Below, one piece after another: positions 26,434 to 34,936 of a DNA stretch of 64,000 bases (position 1 is its first letter; each line of letters starts with the position of its first letter). The notes beneath the pieces are model-generated. The model did not search any database, was not told the origin of the DNA, and worked only from the letters and a program-made list of their open reading frames with translations. Both the position numbers and the translations under genes were made by a program. Source of the stretch: JBBQYD01 sp942493075 (GTDB lineage: Bacteria > Verrucomicrobiota > Verrucomicrobiia > Limisphaerales > UBA8199); the NCBI GenBank assembly GCA_942493075.1, contig OW818681.1, forward strand, positions 5,332,001 through 5,396,000, read 5' to 3'.

Positions 26434-29400
26434 ATGTATCATCAACCAAATCGTCGAAAGACGGGCCAGGCCCAGGCACTCAGGCATTTGCCTGCTGTGC
26501 TTGCCACGCTAGGATTGTCTCTAGGCGTGCTCAGTCAAACAGCCCAGGCAGCGCAAGTGGACCATGGTGTGGCCGCTGCAATCCTCAAAGTGGACCAGAA
26601 TGGAGGCCCAGCCAACACCAACGTGGCGGTGACTGCCACTCTGAATTTCGGACTTTACCCGATAAAAGCGGACCTGTGGACCGATGCGAACATCAGCGAG
26701 GTGCCATTCCTAGTTTGGAACAGCGCTGATTACTATGTCACTACAAACAGAAACTGGGTGTATGGTGGCAGCACCAACACGCCTAAAACGGACGTGCTTT
26801 CTGGTGTTTTATTTGCTTCGGTAGCGGAGAATGAGCGCTACAACCTCACTGCGGACGATGGATATCTGACCAATGGCGCTTGCATTGCTACCGTTGATGA
26901 AAGCGCTTTGGGACAAGCGGGATGGCGCATTGCTACCGCGCGATCTACCGGGTCAGGAGCGGGAAAAAGCGCTGAGCACAATATCAACGTGGCAGCCGCC
27001 TGGTTCCCCTATGACAAATTCCTTGGCGGTTTGGCCCGGAATTCGCTTCGGAAGAACGGTGGGACGAATACAACCGATCAGGCATATTATGCGGTTGACT
27101 ACCTCTACGGCTCCCCTGGATTAGTGATGAGCAACCACTTTCTGTATTTCGGGCCGGGCGTCTACGGGGTGGACCTGACATCATTCGGGATCGATTCGCA
27201 CACGGACGGTGTGCTTCTGGTTTCCGGCGGAAAAGACGAAGCCAATTACGGGTTATCCCAAGCCAATCCGACCAATGGAACGTGGAATGTGTTCATTCAT
27301 GACATGTCGCACGCTACAGCCGGCACTATGGAAGAGGACCCCGTGGCCTTTGTCTATATCCCGCGCACGAACAGCAGCTTGATCTCCGGCAAGTTCAACG
27401 GAGATGGCAGCATTGCCTTGTACAGCGACGCCTCTCCGCGATTCACCGCAACACCGCTAAGTGAGGGTAATTTTGAATTGAAGATCACAGGTCATTCCCC
27501 GAAGACCGGCGTGCTGATCATTTCGGCTGAAGGTGGAGGAACCTACAACCTCGATAATATCGTGACCTACCAGTCGAATGCGGCAGGCGATGGTTGGATC
27601 ATTCAAACGCGTGATACTCCTGGGATGGGCTTCCAGACTCCCACGGCGGCCGATGGTGGCCCGGAACCGGTTTGCTCCTTTGTCTTTGTCCCAGCTCCGA
27701 CCACTGGAGTGACCGTGAATCCTGCCAGTAATGTGCAGACCACCGAAGCAGGTGGCACGGGAACCTTTGCTGTGGTGCTGGACACCATGCCTACTGCCGA
27801 TGTGACCATGGCGGTCAGCAGCAGCGATGTCACCGAAGGCACAGTTTCGGTTAGCAGCCTGGTTTTCACTCCTGAGAATTGGGATCTCCCGCAAACAGTC
27901 ACGGTGGCTGGGCAGGACGATGCGTCCATTGACGGTCAGATCGCCTACAGCATTGTGCTTGGCGTTATCACCAGCGCCGATACCAATTACAACGGCCTGA
28001 ACCCGGCAGATATCAGCGCCTTCAACTCGGATAATGAAGGGGGCGTGACAATTACCGCCGAAGCTCTGTCCACCACAGAAGCAGGCGGCACGGCGGCCTT
28101 CACCATCGCCCTCAACACAGCGCCCACTGCTAACGTGACCATCGGGCTGAGTTCCTCAGATACCACTGAAGGAACCGTTTCTCCTTCCAGTGTGACATTT
28201 ACTCCGGCGAATTGGGCCACACCTCAAACGGTGACAGCCACAGGGGTCGATGATTTCTTAGACGATGGGGATGCCGCCTACACAATTGTTACTGCGGCTG
28301 CTACCAGCACGGATGCGGCGTACAGCGGCTTCAATGCGATCGATCCGTCGGTGGTTAACCTGGATAATGACTCCGCGAGCGTAACCGTGAGCGCCGAGTC
28401 AGTTACTGTGAACGAAGGCGCCACAGCTAACTTCACTGTCGTGCTTGCCACTGAACCGACCGGCAATGTGACGGTAAACATGACGGCTTCCGACAACACT
28501 CAGGCGAGCGTGACCAGCGCGCTGACATTCACCCCCGCTAACTGGAATGTTGCCCAGCAAGCCGTAGTCACAGGAGTGGATGACGCAGTAAACGATGGGA
28601 ATGTGGCATCGACGATCACGTTCTCGATTACGGGTGCCGATCCTGTCTATAGCGCGTTGAGCGTGGCGAGTGTTGCTGTAATGACCTTTGACAATGAAGC
28701 GGCAATCACCCTCTCATCTGGCAGCACCTACTATGGCCTGGGATCGCCAGCAATTGGCGTCGATGGCGGCGCTGCCATCATCGATGAAAGCGCCAACTAC
28801 AATGGCGGCAACCTGACGGTTACCGTGGCAAGCGGCTCGGCGTCCGACGTGCTCTCGGTGCGCAACCTCGGCACGGGGCCGGGCCAGATTGGCATCAACG
28901 GTGCGAATGTCAGCTACGAGGGAACAGTCGTTGGCACGGTTGTCGGCGGCAATGGCACTCCCCTGGTGGTGACACTGAATGCGCAGGCTACGCCAGCCGC
29001 TGCACAGGCCTTGATGCGGGCCGTCGCCTACCAGTCAACTCTCACGGGTGCTGTTAAGCAGACCCGCACGGTCACGTTCGCTCTGGCCGATGGAGCAGGC
29101 GGCACCAGCAGCGCCAGTAAGGCGGTCCAGGTCGGCCTCGTGAACGTCTATGAGTTCCAGAATGGGATCGACTCGGGGTTTGGCCCCTATGAAGCAGCAG
29201 CGGATATCGAGATTCGTGAAGGAGACCCTTACTATGCAATGCCGATCGGTGAAGACACCAATAACTGGTATATGTGGTTGGATTATCGCTTGGGCGACAT
29301 ATCGCAGGTTCTCATGCGGTTCGACAACATCATTGGTACGGAGTTGGGCCAGGTGCCAACCAACTGCCAGATCATATCCGCGGAATTGGTTTTGACCGTT

Positions 29401-30579
29401 CCCAACAGTGGTCACGGTGGCGTGTTCCACCGCATGCTCATCCCGTGGGATGCCACTAACGAAACGTGGGCCAGCGTGGCCTGGGGCGTCCAGCAGGATG
29501 ATGTCGAGTCCTTGTCGGTATCAAATGTCACTTGGGGTGCCTTCATGAAACCGGACGGGACCTACTCCGGCACGAGCGGAAGCGGGCGCATGGCAATTGG
29601 CGTCACCCCGGACGTCGAGGCGTGGGCCAGCGGCCAGACCAACTACGGCTGGGTTATTCGGCCTTGGGATTTCGCTGATAACGGCACAGGATTCAACCCG
29701 TGTGAATACACCAACGTGCTGAACCGCCCGATGCTGCGCATCACTTGGATACCCAAGGACACGGCAGCCACCAGCTTCCGCCAGGGAGTCAATGGCTATA
29801 CCGGCACTGTGGACACACAGATCCGCACACCAACACCGGACAACGACTACTCGGCTACCGCCAATCTTTTCGTAGATTACGAGATAACATCCGGAAAACC
29901 GGATTCGCAATCTGTCCTCCTCCGTTTCGATGATATCATTGGTGATACGGCTGGCCAGATTCCAGCCAACGCCCTGATTCATAAAGCCGTGCTGGAACTT
30001 CATAGCACGTTCCCCGACTCGATGGGTGACGGCGGTGAGTTTCATGCGCTCCTCCAGCCCTGGACAGCCGCAGCCACCTGGAACACCTGGGTGAACGGCA
30101 TTCAAGCGGACGGTATCGAGGCCGCAGTAAATGTCAGCGCATATGCGGGGAATCTCACCCGCAATCCTGATGTGCAAAGCGGATTGAACACGTTTGATGT
30201 GACCGCGGATATTCAATCCTGGGTAGCTGGTTCTCCCAACTACGGCTGGGCAATCCTGCCGTTGTACCTCGGTGGAAACGGCTGGGGAATCAACTCGTCC
30301 GAATGGGAAGAGGTCTATAGGCCCAGATTGAAGGTCTATTACACTCCCGGCGCGCTGCCGGAGAACATTGCACTGGAAGCGCCGGTCTATAGCGCTGGCC
30401 AGGTGCAGTTCAAGTTCAGCGGCAATGCCAATCGCACCTACACGATTCAACGCGTGGGAGCTCTCGGGCAGACCTGGAGCAATGCAGGCACAGCCACGAC
30501 CGATGGCACCGGCAAAGGCACGTTCACGGATGCCAATCCGTTGACAGGCGCCGGGTTCTATCGCGTTATCTACCCGTAA
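26434..30579 (+). CDS. Very large secreted surface protein with three beta repeats and two DNRLRE-type domains
   Basis: The 1,381-residue protein has an AAAGGA Shine-Dalgarno 7 bases before its ATG and a signal peptide (SQTAQA-AQ). Residues 45-420 form a module shared with the next gene product (DHGVAAAILKV, VAGAWFPY-like NVAAAWFPYDKFLGGLARNS, NPTNGTWNVFI). Then come three tandem units of about 110 residues (about 424-535, 536-646, 647-752), each with a consensus FTPxNWxxPQTVTVxGxDD. Two related DNRLRE-like domains follow (about 900-1105 and 1109-1306), sharing VLMRFDNIIG/VLLRFDDIIG and TNYGW/PNYGW. A C-terminal beta domain ends the protein. It is probably exported and surface-bound or released. 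Function unknown. Confidence 0.85.
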   Translation: MYHQPNRRKTGQAQALRHLPAVLATLGLSLGVLSQTAQAAQVDHGVAAAILKVDQNGGPANTNVAVTATLNFGLYPIKADLWTDANISEVPFLVWNSADYYVTTNRNWVYGGSTNTPKTDVLSGVLFASVAENERYNLTADDGYLTNGACIATVDESALGQAGWRIATARSTGSGAGKSAEHNINVAAAWFPYDKFLGGLARNSLRKNGGTNTTDQAYYAVDYLYGSPGLVMSNHFLYFGPGVYGVDLTSFGIDSHTDGVLLVSGGKDEANYGLSQANPTNGTWNVFIHDMSHATAGTMEEDPVAFVYIPRTNSSLISGKFNGDGSIALYSDASPRFTATPLSEGNFELKITGHSPKTGVLIISAEGGGTYNLDNIVTYQSNAAGDGWIIQTRDTPGMGFQTPTAADGGPEPVCSFVFVPAPTTGVTVNPASNVQTTEAGGTGTFAVVLDTMPTADVTMAVSSSDVTEGTVSVSSLVFTPENWDLPQTVTVAGQDDASIDGQIAYSIVLGVITSADTNYNGLNPADISAFNSDNEGGVTITAEALSTTEAGGTAAFTIALNTAPTANVTIGLSSSDTTEGTVSPSSVTFTPANWATPQTVTATGVDDFLDDGDAAYTIVTAAATSTDAAYSGFNAIDPSVVNLDNDSASVTVSAESVTVNEGATANFTVVLATEPTGNVTVNMTASDNTQASVTSALTFTPANWNVAQQAVVTGVDDAVNDGNVASTITFSITGADPVYSALSVASVAVMTFDNEAAITLSSGSTYYGLGSPAIGVDGGAAIIDESANYNGGNLTVTVASGSASDVLSVRNLGTGPGQIGINGANVSYEGTVVGTVVGGNGTPLVVTLNAQATPAAAQALMRAVAYQSTLTGAVKQTRTVTFALADGAGGTSSASKAVQVGLVNVYEFQNGIDSGFGPYEAAADIEIREGDPYYAMPIGEDTNNWYMWLDYRLGDISQVLMRFDNIIGTELGQVPTNCQIISAELVLTVPNSGHGGVFHRMLIPWDATNETWASVAWGVQQDDVESLSVSNVTWGAFMKPDGTYSGTSGSGRMAIGVTPDVEAWASGQTNYGWVIRPWDFADNGTGFNPCEYTNVLNRPMLRITWIPKDTAATSFRQGVNGYTGTVDTQIRTPTPDNDYSATANLFVDYEITSGKPDSQSVLLRFDDIIGDTAGQIPANALIHKAVLELHSTFPDSMGDGGEFHALLQPWTAAATWNTWVNGIQADGIEAAVNVSAYAGNLTRNPDVQSGLNTFDVTADIQSWVAGSPNYGWAILPLYLGGNGWGINSSEWEEVYRPRLKVYYTPGALPENIALEAPVYSAGQVQFKFSGNANRTYTIQRVGALGQTWSNAGTATTDGTGKGTFTDANPLTGAGFYRVIYP

Positions 30580-30611
30580 AGCGGGTCACGACTCAGTTCT
30601 GTTTGTTCTGC

Positions 30612-30646
30612 AAGCGGGACGGTGGCCTCCACCGTCCCGCTTTTTT
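30612..30646 (+). terminator. Intrinsic terminator after the large secreted protein
   Basis: The 14-bp arms 30612-30625 and 30629-30642 pair perfectly around a 3-base loop and are followed by a T run at 30641-30646. It ends the prepilin-like/secreted-protein unit 33 bases past the stop. Confidence 0.92.
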
Positions 30647-30684
30647 ATAACAAGCCACCGCCGATCAAGGAGAAGTAACTCAGT

Positions 30685-33600
30685 ATGCCGTTCACCGCGC
30701 GCCGTTCAACCCGCCCCAAAGACTTCAACCGGCTTTTCGCTCATCCTGCGCCAACAACTCTGTTGCTGCTAGCCACGACCCTTTCCCTGGCCCAATCCCT
30801 GATGGCCGCTCACGGGGTCAATGCAGGGATGGTCAAGGTGGTGCAGACCTCACAGGACAACACGAACAACAACGCCAGCGTCAGCGCTGGATTGGTCATC
30901 GGCTCGTTCGCCGTCACGGGTGGAAACCGTGGCGATTATGACGTCAAAATCGGGCACGGTGTGTCCGCCTCCTACGACGAAGCGCGAGGCGTGCTTCTGA
31001 GCAGCGTTACCGAGAATGGCCGGGATAACTTCGGCACAAACGGCTACCCGGCCAGTGCCATTGAGAGGAACGGCAGTGGCACGTATCGCATCATCTCACA
31101 GATCGCCCCTGGTAGTGAGTACAACGTGAATGTGGCTGGCGCCTGGTTCCCTTACGACCGTTACATCGGCGGGTTGGCCTGCAATAGTGAAGATCTCACC
31201 GGGGGTCCAAACAACGCTATGACGGGATCACCACAGCTTGTCCTTGGTACTCATTTCAGGGATTTCGGATCAGGCAAATCCGTTGTGAATCTGCGCGGCC
31301 TTGGCATCGATTCACGTACCAGCGGCGTGCTTTTGGTCAACCACGCCAGCGATGAAGACAATTTTGCGCTCGCCCAAGTCAATCCCACGAACGGCACATG
31401 GAATGTCTTCATTCGGGATATCGGCCAGTTAACCTACTCTTCCTACGAGCAAGATCCGGTCGCTTTCGTGTTTATCCCACGCACCAATACAAACCTGATC
31501 TCCGGCAGATTCAACGGGGATGCTTCTATTTCGATGTTCAGTGGAGAGACCCCGCAGTTCACCGTCACAAACCTCGGAGACGGGCGCTGGGATTTCCGCA
31601 TTCCGGGCCATTCGCCCACTAATGGCATTTTGATCATCTCACCGGAAGGCGGGGGCAATTACAACGGTGACAACATTGTGAGCTATGAAGCCTATGCGGA
31701 TGGCACGGGCTGGGAAATCCAATCCCGGGATACGCCGGCCAACGGCTTGCAAACACCGGTGGGCATCAATGGCGAACCGGAGGCTGTTTGTTCGTTTGTT
31801 TACGTGCCTATACCGCCGCCGGGCATCGCGGTTTCCGGCACGAACGACTTGACCACGACCGGCACTGGAGAGACTGCGGAGTTTCAGATCGCCCTTGAAT
31901 CCCGCCCAGCTTCATTGGTCACCATCAGCCTCTCCTCCAGCGCCCCTGGAAAAGGCACTGCTTCCCCTGGCACGCTGGTTTTCGGCCCCAGTGATTGGGA
32001 TGTGCCTCAAACCGTCACCGTTACAGGCAAGCCCGGTGCCAGCTACGGGTATTACCAAATCACGATTAACCCTGCCACCAGTTCCGACAAATCGTATCAA
32101 GGGATTAATCCCAATGATGTGAGAGTGCTATCCTTGCCGGCTAGAGCGACCCTGGCCGCGCCCGCAACGAACGCAACCGTGGGCACCGCCCCCTGGCTCC
32201 AGGTGCGAGCTACCAACGTTATCGAAGGTACTCTCACAGTCAGGTTCTTCGGGCGCCCTGCCCCAACCTTGTTTCCCGGGCCCGACTTCACGATGGTTGT
32301 GCTGCCTGACACCCAGATGTACACGGGCCAACTCAAGGGCGGTACCAAGGAAATGTTCATCGCCCAAACTGAATGGGCGATCACGAACAGGCTCCTCCGA
32401 AATATTCCGTATGTAACACAGCTTGGGGATATTTCGAACAACGGCGACAATCCCACGTATTTTTTCCAATGGCAGAACGCGACGAACGCCATGTACCGGC
32501 TGGAGAATCCCACCCGGACCAAGCTTCAATACGGTATGCCTTATGGCGTAGCGGTCGGCAATCACGAGATCTCGCCCATTGGCAACGCCGCTATCGGCAC
32601 CACTTCAAACTACAACCGTTATTTCGGCGTGTCCCACTTCGCAGGACGCAACTATTACGCGGGACACTACGGCACTAATAACAACAATCATTACGACTTT
32701 TTCAGCGCCAGCGGCATGGATTTCGTTGTGCTCTATTTCGAGTACAATACGAATCCACCGCCCCAGGTCTTGGCTTGGGGAAACGACATCCTGCGCACAA
32801 ATGCGCATCGTCGCGCGATCGTGGTCACCCACAACATGGGCAATACGGCGACCCCGGTGGTTTGGAGTGCCCAGGCTCGAGCCATTTACGGTGCGCTCAA
32901 GAATAACACCAACCTGTTCATGATGCTGGGCGGGCACGTCTCCGGCCAGGGCCGCCGTGACGATGTTCACCAGGGCCGCACCATTAGGACCTTCGTGCAG
33001 GATTACCAGGGTTGGGACCTGGGTGGTAATGGGTTCATGCGTCTGTTCGAGTTTTCACCGAGCAACAACGTGGTCGTGGCGCAGACTTACTCACCCGTGA
33101 CCCGCGAGTACCTGACCGATGAGGACAGCGAGTTCTATTTCCCCTACGATATGCAGCCGGTTGGCCCGGGCGCTTCCGCTCCTTTCGGGGCTCTCGCCAC
33201 CAATTCGGCGGTCGTGCAAGGCGAGTTGACGGCCTGGCGCTGGACCGGCTTGCAACCCAACCAAGGCTACGAATGGTATGTCACGGTCACGGATGAAGCA
33301 GGCACAACGGTGACAAGCCCCGTTTGGCGTTTCAGAACAGCTCTAACGAATCAATCGCCAACCATAGTGAACCTGGCGCAGACTATCATCGGTGATTCTC
33401 CAGCATCCGTGCAGTTAAGCGCAACCGACCCGGATGGCGATGCGCTGACATTTACCAACCACACCGCTCCTTTGTATGGCCTGCTCAAGAGCTTCGACCC
33501 CGCGACTGGGACCTTTACCTATTGGCCTCCACGTGGGTTCCGAGGTGCGGATCGCTTCATTTTCAGCGCGAGCGACGGCCAGAGGAACTCATCCATGGCC

Positions 33601-34029
33601 ACCATGAACCTGCACGTGATTGCTCCCGCTGATCAAGACTCCGATGGCTTGCCCGATGAATGGGAGACAGCGTATGGAGTCAGTTCACCGGACACGGACA
33701 GTGATTCAGATGGGCAGAGCAACCTGGCTGAGTATCGCGCGAACACCAATCCGACCAACGCATCCTCTTCGCTGCGCATCACGAGTGCGACCAGGAGCAG
33801 CGATGGTTCGGTAACACTCACCTGGTCAGGCGTAGGTGGCGTACGCTATCGTGTGCTTTACTCGGATGATTTGCCTGGCTTTCCAGGCCTATTCACCGAA
33901 CTGGCTCGCGATGCGGCGACTGAATGGGCTGACGCTGACTATGGAACGGAGACGAAGCAAACGTTCATCGATCCCACGGCGGCCACCAATACAACTGGCA
34001 GGTTCTATCAGATCAGGATCACTCCCTGA
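30685..34029 (+). CDS. Large secreted protein with metallophosphoesterase domain
   Basis: The 1,114-residue protein has an AAGGAG Shine-Dalgarno upstream and a long signal peptide (ending SLMA-AH). Residues 40-370 are paralogous to the N-terminal module of the preceding gene product. One FGPSDWDVPQTVTVTG repeat follows (about 375-475). Residues 530-800 form a calcineurin-type metallophosphoesterase with the metal-binding set MVVLPDTQ, VTQLGDISNNGDN, VAVGNHE, VVTHNMG and LGGHVSGQG. After it come an FN3-like domain (about 830-885), a cadherin/Ig-like domain (890-975), a calcium-binding DQDSDGLPDEWE/DTDSDSDGQSNLAEY thrombospondin-3-like stretch (980-1010) and a C-terminal beta domain. It should act outside the cell on a phosphoester of unknown identity. 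It has its own start after the terminator at 30612. Confidence 0.87.
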   Translation: MPFTARRSTRPKDFNRLFAHPAPTTLLLLATTLSLAQSLMAAHGVNAGMVKVVQTSQDNTNNNASVSAGLVIGSFAVTGGNRGDYDVKIGHGVSASYDEARGVLLSSVTENGRDNFGTNGYPASAIERNGSGTYRIISQIAPGSEYNVNVAGAWFPYDRYIGGLACNSEDLTGGPNNAMTGSPQLVLGTHFRDFGSGKSVVNLRGLGIDSRTSGVLLVNHASDEDNFALAQVNPTNGTWNVFIRDIGQLTYSSYEQDPVAFVFIPRTNTNLISGRFNGDASISMFSGETPQFTVTNLGDGRWDFRIPGHSPTNGILIISPEGGGNYNGDNIVSYEAYADGTGWEIQSRDTPANGLQTPVGINGEPEAVCSFVYVPIPPPGIAVSGTNDLTTTGTGETAEFQIALESRPASLVTISLSSSAPGKGTASPGTLVFGPSDWDVPQTVTVTGKPGASYGYYQITINPATSSDKSYQGINPNDVRVLSLPARATLAAPATNATVGTAPWLQVRATNVIEGTLTVRFFGRPAPTLFPGPDFTMVVLPDTQMYTGQLKGGTKEMFIAQTEWAITNRLLRNIPYVTQLGDISNNGDNPTYFFQWQNATNAMYRLENPTRTKLQYGMPYGVAVGNHEISPIGNAAIGTTSNYNRYFGVSHFAGRNYYAGHYGTNNNNHYDFFSASGMDFVVLYFEYNTNPPPQVLAWGNDILRTNAHRRAIVVTHNMGNTATPVVWSAQARAIYGALKNNTNLFMMLGGHVSGQGRRDDVHQGRTIRTFVQDYQGWDLGGNGFMRLFEFSPSNNVVVAQTYSPVTREYLTDEDSEFYFPYDMQPVGPGASAPFGALATNSAVVQGELTAWRWTGLQPNQGYEWYVTVTDEAGTTVTSPVWRFRTALTNQSPTIVNLAQTIIGDSPASVQLSATDPDGDALTFTNHTAPLYGLLKSFDPATGTFTYWPPRGFRGADRFIFSASDGQRNSSMATMNLHVIAPADQDSDGLPDEWETAYGVSSPDTDSDSDGQSNLAEYRANTNPTNASSSLRITSATRSSDGSVTLTWSGVGGVRYRVLYSDDLPGFPGLFTELARDAATEWADADYGTETKQTFIDPTAATNTTGRFYQIRITP

Positions 34030-34040
34030 TCTCCGATGGG

Positions 34041-34077
34041 CAAAAGAAAACGAACCGGCCCAAACGGACCGGCTCGT
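34041..34077 (-). terminator. Probable intrinsic terminator for the BlaI-M56-Ig operon
   Basis: ACGAACCGG (34050-34058) pairs with CCGGCTCGT (34069-34077) with a single mismatch. On the minus strand the stem is followed by TTTTCTTTT (34041-34049 complement). It lies 61 bases past the stop of the secreted Ig-like gene. Confidence 0.55.
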
Positions 34078-34097
34078 TGCTCCGCCTCTCGGCTTCG

Positions 34098-34124
34098 TTT
34101 CAAATCTCGACAGGAGATTTGAAA
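34098..34124. repeat. 11-bp perfect hairpin between convergent genes
   Basis: Arms TTTCAAATCTC (34098-34108) and GAGATTTGAAA (34114-34124) pair perfectly with a 5-base loop. It sits between the ends of the two convergent units (34029 and 34138) and may help separate their transcripts. Confidence 0.55.
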
Positions 34125-34137
34125 TGGATGAGACCGG

Positions 34138-34890
34138 TTATTCCCGGGTCTTGAATTCGTAAACCACTGGTTCCAGGGGCAAACCCGCTACACTGCGGAA
34201 GTTCTGAAAAGAAGGGCTGTTCAAGCCCAGGCGATAGCTGGCGCCAGGCTTCAGCGTGACTGGCAGAGTGCATGTCTTGCGATCGCTCGACCACGATGCC
34301 TTTTGCCCATCGGGTGTGGGCGGGAAGTCAGAACCGCCGCCGGTCCAGGAAAACCCTGCCGCCATTGGAACATTAAAAGTCACGCGCAACTCCTGGATTC
34401 CAGCGTCCACGTCCTTTTGGTGGTTGGCGGGCGTCATGGATACTATTTTCGGCCGGGTCACTTTGAGTTTCAGCGTCTCGCTCGCACCTTGGGTCGTGAA
34501 GTAGATCCCATATGGGTCGGCTGAGACTCCCTCGGCACTCTTGAAGTTTCTATAGCTCGGCGAATTAACGCCTACCCGGTAGTAGCGCCCGGAGAGCAGT
34601 TTCACGGGAAACACGCAAGTGCGCTTGCTCCGCCAACTCGGTTGCTGGCCTTCGGGAACGGATGGAAAATCCGTTCCCCCACCGGTCCAGGAGAGACCTT
34701 CTCCCATATCCCGATCGAAAGTCACCGTGATCTCGCTAAGGGCCGGGTCCACATCCGTCTCGCCCTGCTTTGGTGTGGTCGAGACAATGCGCGGTTTTTC
34801 TCCTTCAGCAAACGAGTTCACTCGACCTGCGAATGACACGGCAAGGATGCCTGCCAGCAGGAGATAACGTGAGGTGATGTTTAGCTTCAT
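34138..34890 (-). CDS. Secreted protein of two Ig-like (SbsA/Big_5-type) domains
   Basis: The 250-residue protein has a signal peptide followed by two tandem domains of about 105 residues (about 32-138 and 145-248). Each begins with P(R/K)IVSxTPxxxxxDVD and carries the signature SWTGGGTDFP or SWTGGGSDFP, a W(R/S)S(K/D)(R/K)(K)TC strand and a closing VG(V/L)NSPSxxNFxS. These are closely related to the two C-terminal domains of the M56 peptidase encoded 46 bases upstream, so one arose from the other. It is the third gene of the BlaI operon. The role is inference: it may bind the same ligand as the M56 ectodomain or act as its regulator. Confidence 0.75.
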   Translation of the reverse strand: MKLNITSRYLLLAGILAVSFAGRVNSFAEGEKPRIVSTTPKQGETDVDPALSEITVTFDRDMGEGLSWTGGGTDFPSVPEGQQPSWRSKRTCVFPVKLLSGRYYRVGVNSPSYRNFKSAEGVSADPYGIYFTTQGASETLKLKVTRPKIVSMTPANHQKDVDAGIQELRVTFNVPMAAGFSWTGGGSDFPPTPDGQKASWSSDRKTCTLPVTLKPGASYRLGLNSPSFQNFRSVAGLPLEPVVYEFKTRE

Positions 34891-34936
34891 ACTTTAGATT
34901 GTGTTTAAGAGTCAGTTGGATGTGTTGAACAAAAAC

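Noticed and set aside
27700..28700. Tandem DNA repeats considered as a CRISPR or satellite array
   Set aside because: The periodicity comes from three 110-residue protein repeats in a continuous reading frame; the DNA copies are too diverged and have no spacers.
29521..30450. 309-codon open frame on the minus strand
   Set aside because: It is antisense to the DNRLRE-like region of the large secreted protein, with low-information composition and no motif.
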